A stretch of DNA of 64,000 nucleotides, taken from the NCBI GenBank assembly GCA_019239965.1, contig JAFAZC010000002.1, positions 1 through 64,000 of the forward strand, in the 5' to 3' direction. Made by a program: the position numbers and the translations under genes. The notes beneath the pieces were generated by a model. That model was given only the letters and a program-made list of their open reading frames with translations. It ran no database searches and was not told where the DNA came from. Shown piece after piece: positions 61,842-64,000 of this stretch (position 1 is the stretch's first letter; each line of letters starts with the position of its first letter). The DNA comes from Kutzneria sp. (GTDB lineage Bacteria > Actinomycetota > Actinomycetes > Mycobacteriales > Pseudonocardiaceae).

Positions 61842-63176
61842 CTAGCCAACCGAGGACACGACGTCGGCGAGCCGCTTGGCGGCGGTCTCGGCCTCGGCCT
61901 GACTCGGCGCCTCGACCATCACCCGGACGAGCTGCTCGGTGCCTGACGGCCGAAGCAGCACCCGGCCCGTCTCACCGAGCTCCGCGGTGACCTCGGCGAC
62001 CGCCTCACTGACCGTTTCCGCGGCCGCCACCATCGCCTTGTCCACCACCCGAACGTTGATCAGCACCTGGGGCAGCCTGCGCATCACCGCGGCCAGTTCA
62101 GCCAGTGGTTGGCCGCTGGCGGCAACCCTCGCCATCAGCCGCAGCGCGGTTAGCAGGCCGTCACCAGTGGTGGCGTAGGAGGGCAGAACCAGGTGGCCGG
62201 ACTGCTCGCCACCGAGTGCGAACCCACCGGCACGCAGCTCCTCGAGCACGTAGCGGTCACCGACCGCGGTGGTCCGCAGTTTCACTCCGTGCTCACGCAT
62301 GGCCAGATGCAGCCCGAGGTTGCTCATCACGGTCGCGACCAGGGTGTCGTCGGTCAGCTCCCCGGCGTCCTTCATAGCGAGCGCGAGGACCGCCATGATC
62401 TGGTCACCGTCGATCTGGGCTCCCGAAGCGTCGACGGCGAGGCACCGGTCCGCGTCACCGTCGTGGGCGATGCCAAGGTCAGCGCCGTGGGTGAGCACCG
62501 CCGTCTGCAGGACCTCAAGATGTGTCGACCCGCAGTCGCGGTTGATGTTGAGTCCGTCCGGTGCGGCATGGATCGCGATCACCTCGGCGCCGGCCTTGCG
62601 GTAGGCCAGCGGCGCGATCACCGAGGCCGCGCCGTTCGCGCAGTCCACCACGACTCGAAGGCCGCGCAGATCGTGCGGGGTCGACAGCAGCAGGTGGTCG
62701 AGGTAGCGCTCAGCAGCGTCCTGGACATCGCGGATCCGGCCAATGCCGTCCCCTGTCGGTCGCCCCGTCGAGTCGGACATCGTGGTCTCGATCTCGTCCT
62801 CGACCTGGTCGGACAGTTTGTGCCCGCCCGAAGAGAAGAACTTGATCCCGTTGTCCGGCATCGGATTGTGCGAAGCGGAGATCATGACGCCGAGATCGGC
62901 GGACAGATCGGAGACCAGGTGGGCGACCGCGGGTGTCGGCAGCACCCCGACTCTGAGCACGTCGGCACCTGCCGCAGCGAGTCCCGCGCCGACCGCCGCC
63001 TCCAGCATCTCGCCGCTGGCTCTCGGATCGCGGCCGATCACGGCGACCGGCCGGTGCGAGCGATCGTGCTCGGCGAGCACTCGGGCGGCGGCGGACGCGA
63101 GCGCGAGCGCGAGTTCCGGGCTCAGGTCCGCGTTGGCAAGGCCACGCACCCCATCGGTGCCGAACAGGCGAGCCAT
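61842..63176 (-). CDS. glmM: Phosphoglucosamine mutase
   Basis: Interconverts glucosamine-6-P and -1-P for UDP-GlcNAc, next step after GlmS. 444 residues: [12 protein letters not shown], the phosphoserine loop [17 protein letters not shown], metal loop [14 protein letters not shown], sugar loop [10 protein letters not shown] and the phosphate site [12 protein letters not shown]. All intact. ATG 63176 is preceded by GGAGG 11 bases upstream. Follows rpsI after a strong terminator, as in mycobacteria. Confidence 0.97.
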   Translation of the reverse strand: MARLFGTDGVRGLANADLSPELALALASAAARVLAEHDRSHRPVAVIGRDPRASGEMLEAAVGAGLAAAGADVLRVGVLPTPAVAHLVSDLSADLGVMISASHNPMPDNGIKFFSSGGHKLSDQVEDEIETTMSDSTGRPTGDGIGRIRDVQDAAERYLDHLLLSTPHDLRGLRVVVDCANGAASVIAPLAYRKAGAEVIAIHAAPDGLNINRDCGSTHLEVLQTAVLTHGADLGIAHDGDADRCLAVDASGAQIDGDQIMAVLALAMKDAGELTDDTLVATVMSNLGLHLAMREHGVKLRTTAVGDRYVLEELRAGGFALGGEQSGHLVLPSYATTGDGLLTALRLMARVAASGQPLAELAAVMRRLPQVLINVRVVDKAMVAAAETVSEAVAEVTAELGETGRVLLRPSGTEQLVRVMVEAPSQAEAETAAKRLADVVSSVG

Positions 63177-63290
63177 GGACGCTGCTACCTCCAAGGTGAC
63201 AGGACTATCCAGCAGAGCGTAGGGGTCAGCAGAGCACAGCGGCCGGGAGCCTGCCCGCGCCTCGGGGACCTGGGGTGAAGGCTCTGGAAA

Positions 63291-63351
63291 AGCAACGGAC
63301 GACGTATGCCTGTGCTCTCCACAGACATACGTCGCCCAGTCGTACGTTGCT
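63291..63351 (-). terminator. Terminator of the rplM-rpsI operon
   Basis: Inner hairpin: GACGTATG with CATACGTC and CTGTG with CACAG around a five-base loop, single A/C bulges between. Outer arms AGCAACG (63291-63297) and CGTTGCT (63345-63351) add a base stem. It begins at the rpsI stop codon. Strong, nearly perfect structure before glmM. Confidence 0.85.
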
Positions 63352-63881
63352 CAGCGCTTGCTGTACTGAGGCGCCTTGCGGGCCTTCTTCAGGCCGTACT
63401 TCTTGCGCTCCTTCGCCCGGGCGTCACGGGTGAGGAAGCCAGCCTTCTTCAGCGCGGGGCGGTCGTTGGCCTCGTACTCGATCAACGCACGCGCGATGGC
63501 GAGCCGCAGCGCACCAGCCTGCCCGGAGGTACCGCCACCGGCGAGATTGCCGATGACGTCGAAGGACTCGGCCCGCTCCACGGTAACCAGTGGCTCACGG
63601 ATGAGCTGCTGGTGAACCTTGTTCGGAAAGTACTCTTCCAGGCTCTTGCCGTTCAGCGTGAACTTGCCGGAGCCGGCGACGAGGCGAACCCGAACGATGG
63701 CCTCCTTCCGGCGGCCAACGGTCTGAATCAGGCGGTTCGGCACCGCGACGGGAACGGGTTCGACCTGGCCGAGGGCGGCAGCATCGAACTCGGCCGCGAC
63801 ATCAGCGTCAACGGCCTGCGGGATGTCTTCTGCGGCGGGAGTTGCCACTGGGAGCCCTTCAGTTACTAGGCGCTCGGTCAC
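63351..63881 (-). CDS. rpsI: 30S ribosomal protein S9
   Basis: 176 residues. The S9 core starts at [20 protein letters not shown] and shows [32 protein letters not shown] and the tRNA-contacting basic C-terminus [17 protein letters not shown]. An acidic N-terminal extension of ~50 residues is typical of actinobacterial S9. The GTG at 63881 overlaps the rplM stop as GTGA. Confidence 0.98.
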   Translation of the reverse strand: MTERLVTEGLPVATPAAEDIPQAVDADVAAEFDAAALGQVEPVPVAVPNRLIQTVGRRKEAIVRVRLVAGSGKFTLNGKSLEEYFPNKVHQQLIREPLVTVERAESFDVIGNLAGGGTSGQAGALRLAIARALIEYEANDRPALKKAGFLTRDARAKERKKYGLKKARKAPQYSKR

Positions 63882-64000
63882 TGCGCGACCTTGGTGATCT
63901 CGAACGGCTGCGGCTGCTGCGCCGCGTGCGGGTGCGTAGGCCCGGCGTAGACCTTCAGCTTGCTCGCCATGGCCCGACCGAGACGGGTGTGCGGCAGCAT
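63878..64000 (-). CDS. rplM: 50S ribosomal protein L13 (C-terminal part, cut by window edge)
   Basis: Only the last 40 codons are in the window: [20 protein letters not shown] followed by a His/Gln/Pro-rich end ([14 protein letters not shown]), the usual L13 C-terminus. Stop overlaps the rpsI start, the standard rplM-rpsI pairing. The rest continues beyond base 64000. Confidence 0.95.
   Translation of the reverse strand: MLPHTRLGRAMASKLKVYAGPTHPHAAQQPQPFEITKVAQ

Overview
The window is a 64 kb, very GC-rich chromosome segment from a filamentous actinomycete. Gene content and order point to the Pseudonocardiaceae (Amycolatopsis/Saccharomonospora type). It joins two blocks syntenic with Mycobacterium tuberculosis: uvrD1-(M23 peptidase)-sucC-sucD-Rv0954-perM-purN-purH (Rv0949 to Rv0957), and choD-guaB3-guaB2-Rv3412-rsdA-sigD-whiB3-groEL1-groES-tsaD-rimI-tsaB-tsaE-alr-nnrD-glmS-glmM-rpsI-rplM (Rv3409c to Rv3443c). 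It also carries Streptomyces-type developmental genes (bldM next to whiB3/whiD and sigD). The species call rests on synteny and remembered family sequences, not on a search.

Layout. 1-6586: purine genes purH (cut by the left edge) and purN, the PerM-like and Rv0954-like membrane proteins, and succinyl-CoA synthetase, all on the minus strand. 6763-12732: a polytopic membrane protein, a lipase-like hydrolase whose start codon sits at the centre of a 30-bp near-palindrome, an M23 peptidase with a long leader, and a large unrecognised protein ending in what looks like a decayed ADP-ribosyltransferase fold. 12875-19905: UvrD1/PcrA helicase, then a plus-strand group of three small or single-pass membrane proteins and a Ser/Thr kinase. 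19908-26370: LysR/EamA pair, menC, and a PspC-type two-component system divergent from a PspC/LiaF-like protein. 26434-29522: an ECF sigma factor with translationally coupled membrane and secreted partners, and a four-helix membrane protein.

29619-39452 holds the guanine-nucleotide genes guaA, guaB3 and guaB, interleaved with an aldehyde dehydrogenase, a Tat-lipoprotein BBE-type oxidase, a ChoD-like GMC oxidoreductase and a GNAT enzyme. 39452-44428 is a regulatory island: DUF5319, anti-sigma RsdA, SigD, BldM with a degenerate receiver, a MerR regulator with cobalamin-binding motifs, and WhiB3/WhiD. 44588-52175 has groEL1/groES under a CIRCE operator, the t6A genes tsaD-rimI-tsaB and tsaE, a malonyl-CoA synthetase (matB) and an alpha/beta hydrolase coupled to tsaE. 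52172-64000 is cell-wall precursor supply and ribosomal genes: alr, nnrD, glmS, glmM, rpsI, rplM (cut by the right edge). Set inside it are a hydrolase-fold protein lacking its nucleophile serine and a three-gene type VII-secretion-like cluster.

Many neighbours are joined by 4-base GTGA or ATGA stop/start overlaps (purN-purH, HK-RR, ECF-CU044_5270, guaB3-GNAT, tsaB-rimI-tsaD, alr-hydrolase-tsaE, rplM-rpsI), which I used to fix several starts. I see no transposons, prophage genes, CRISPR arrays, tRNA or rRNA genes.
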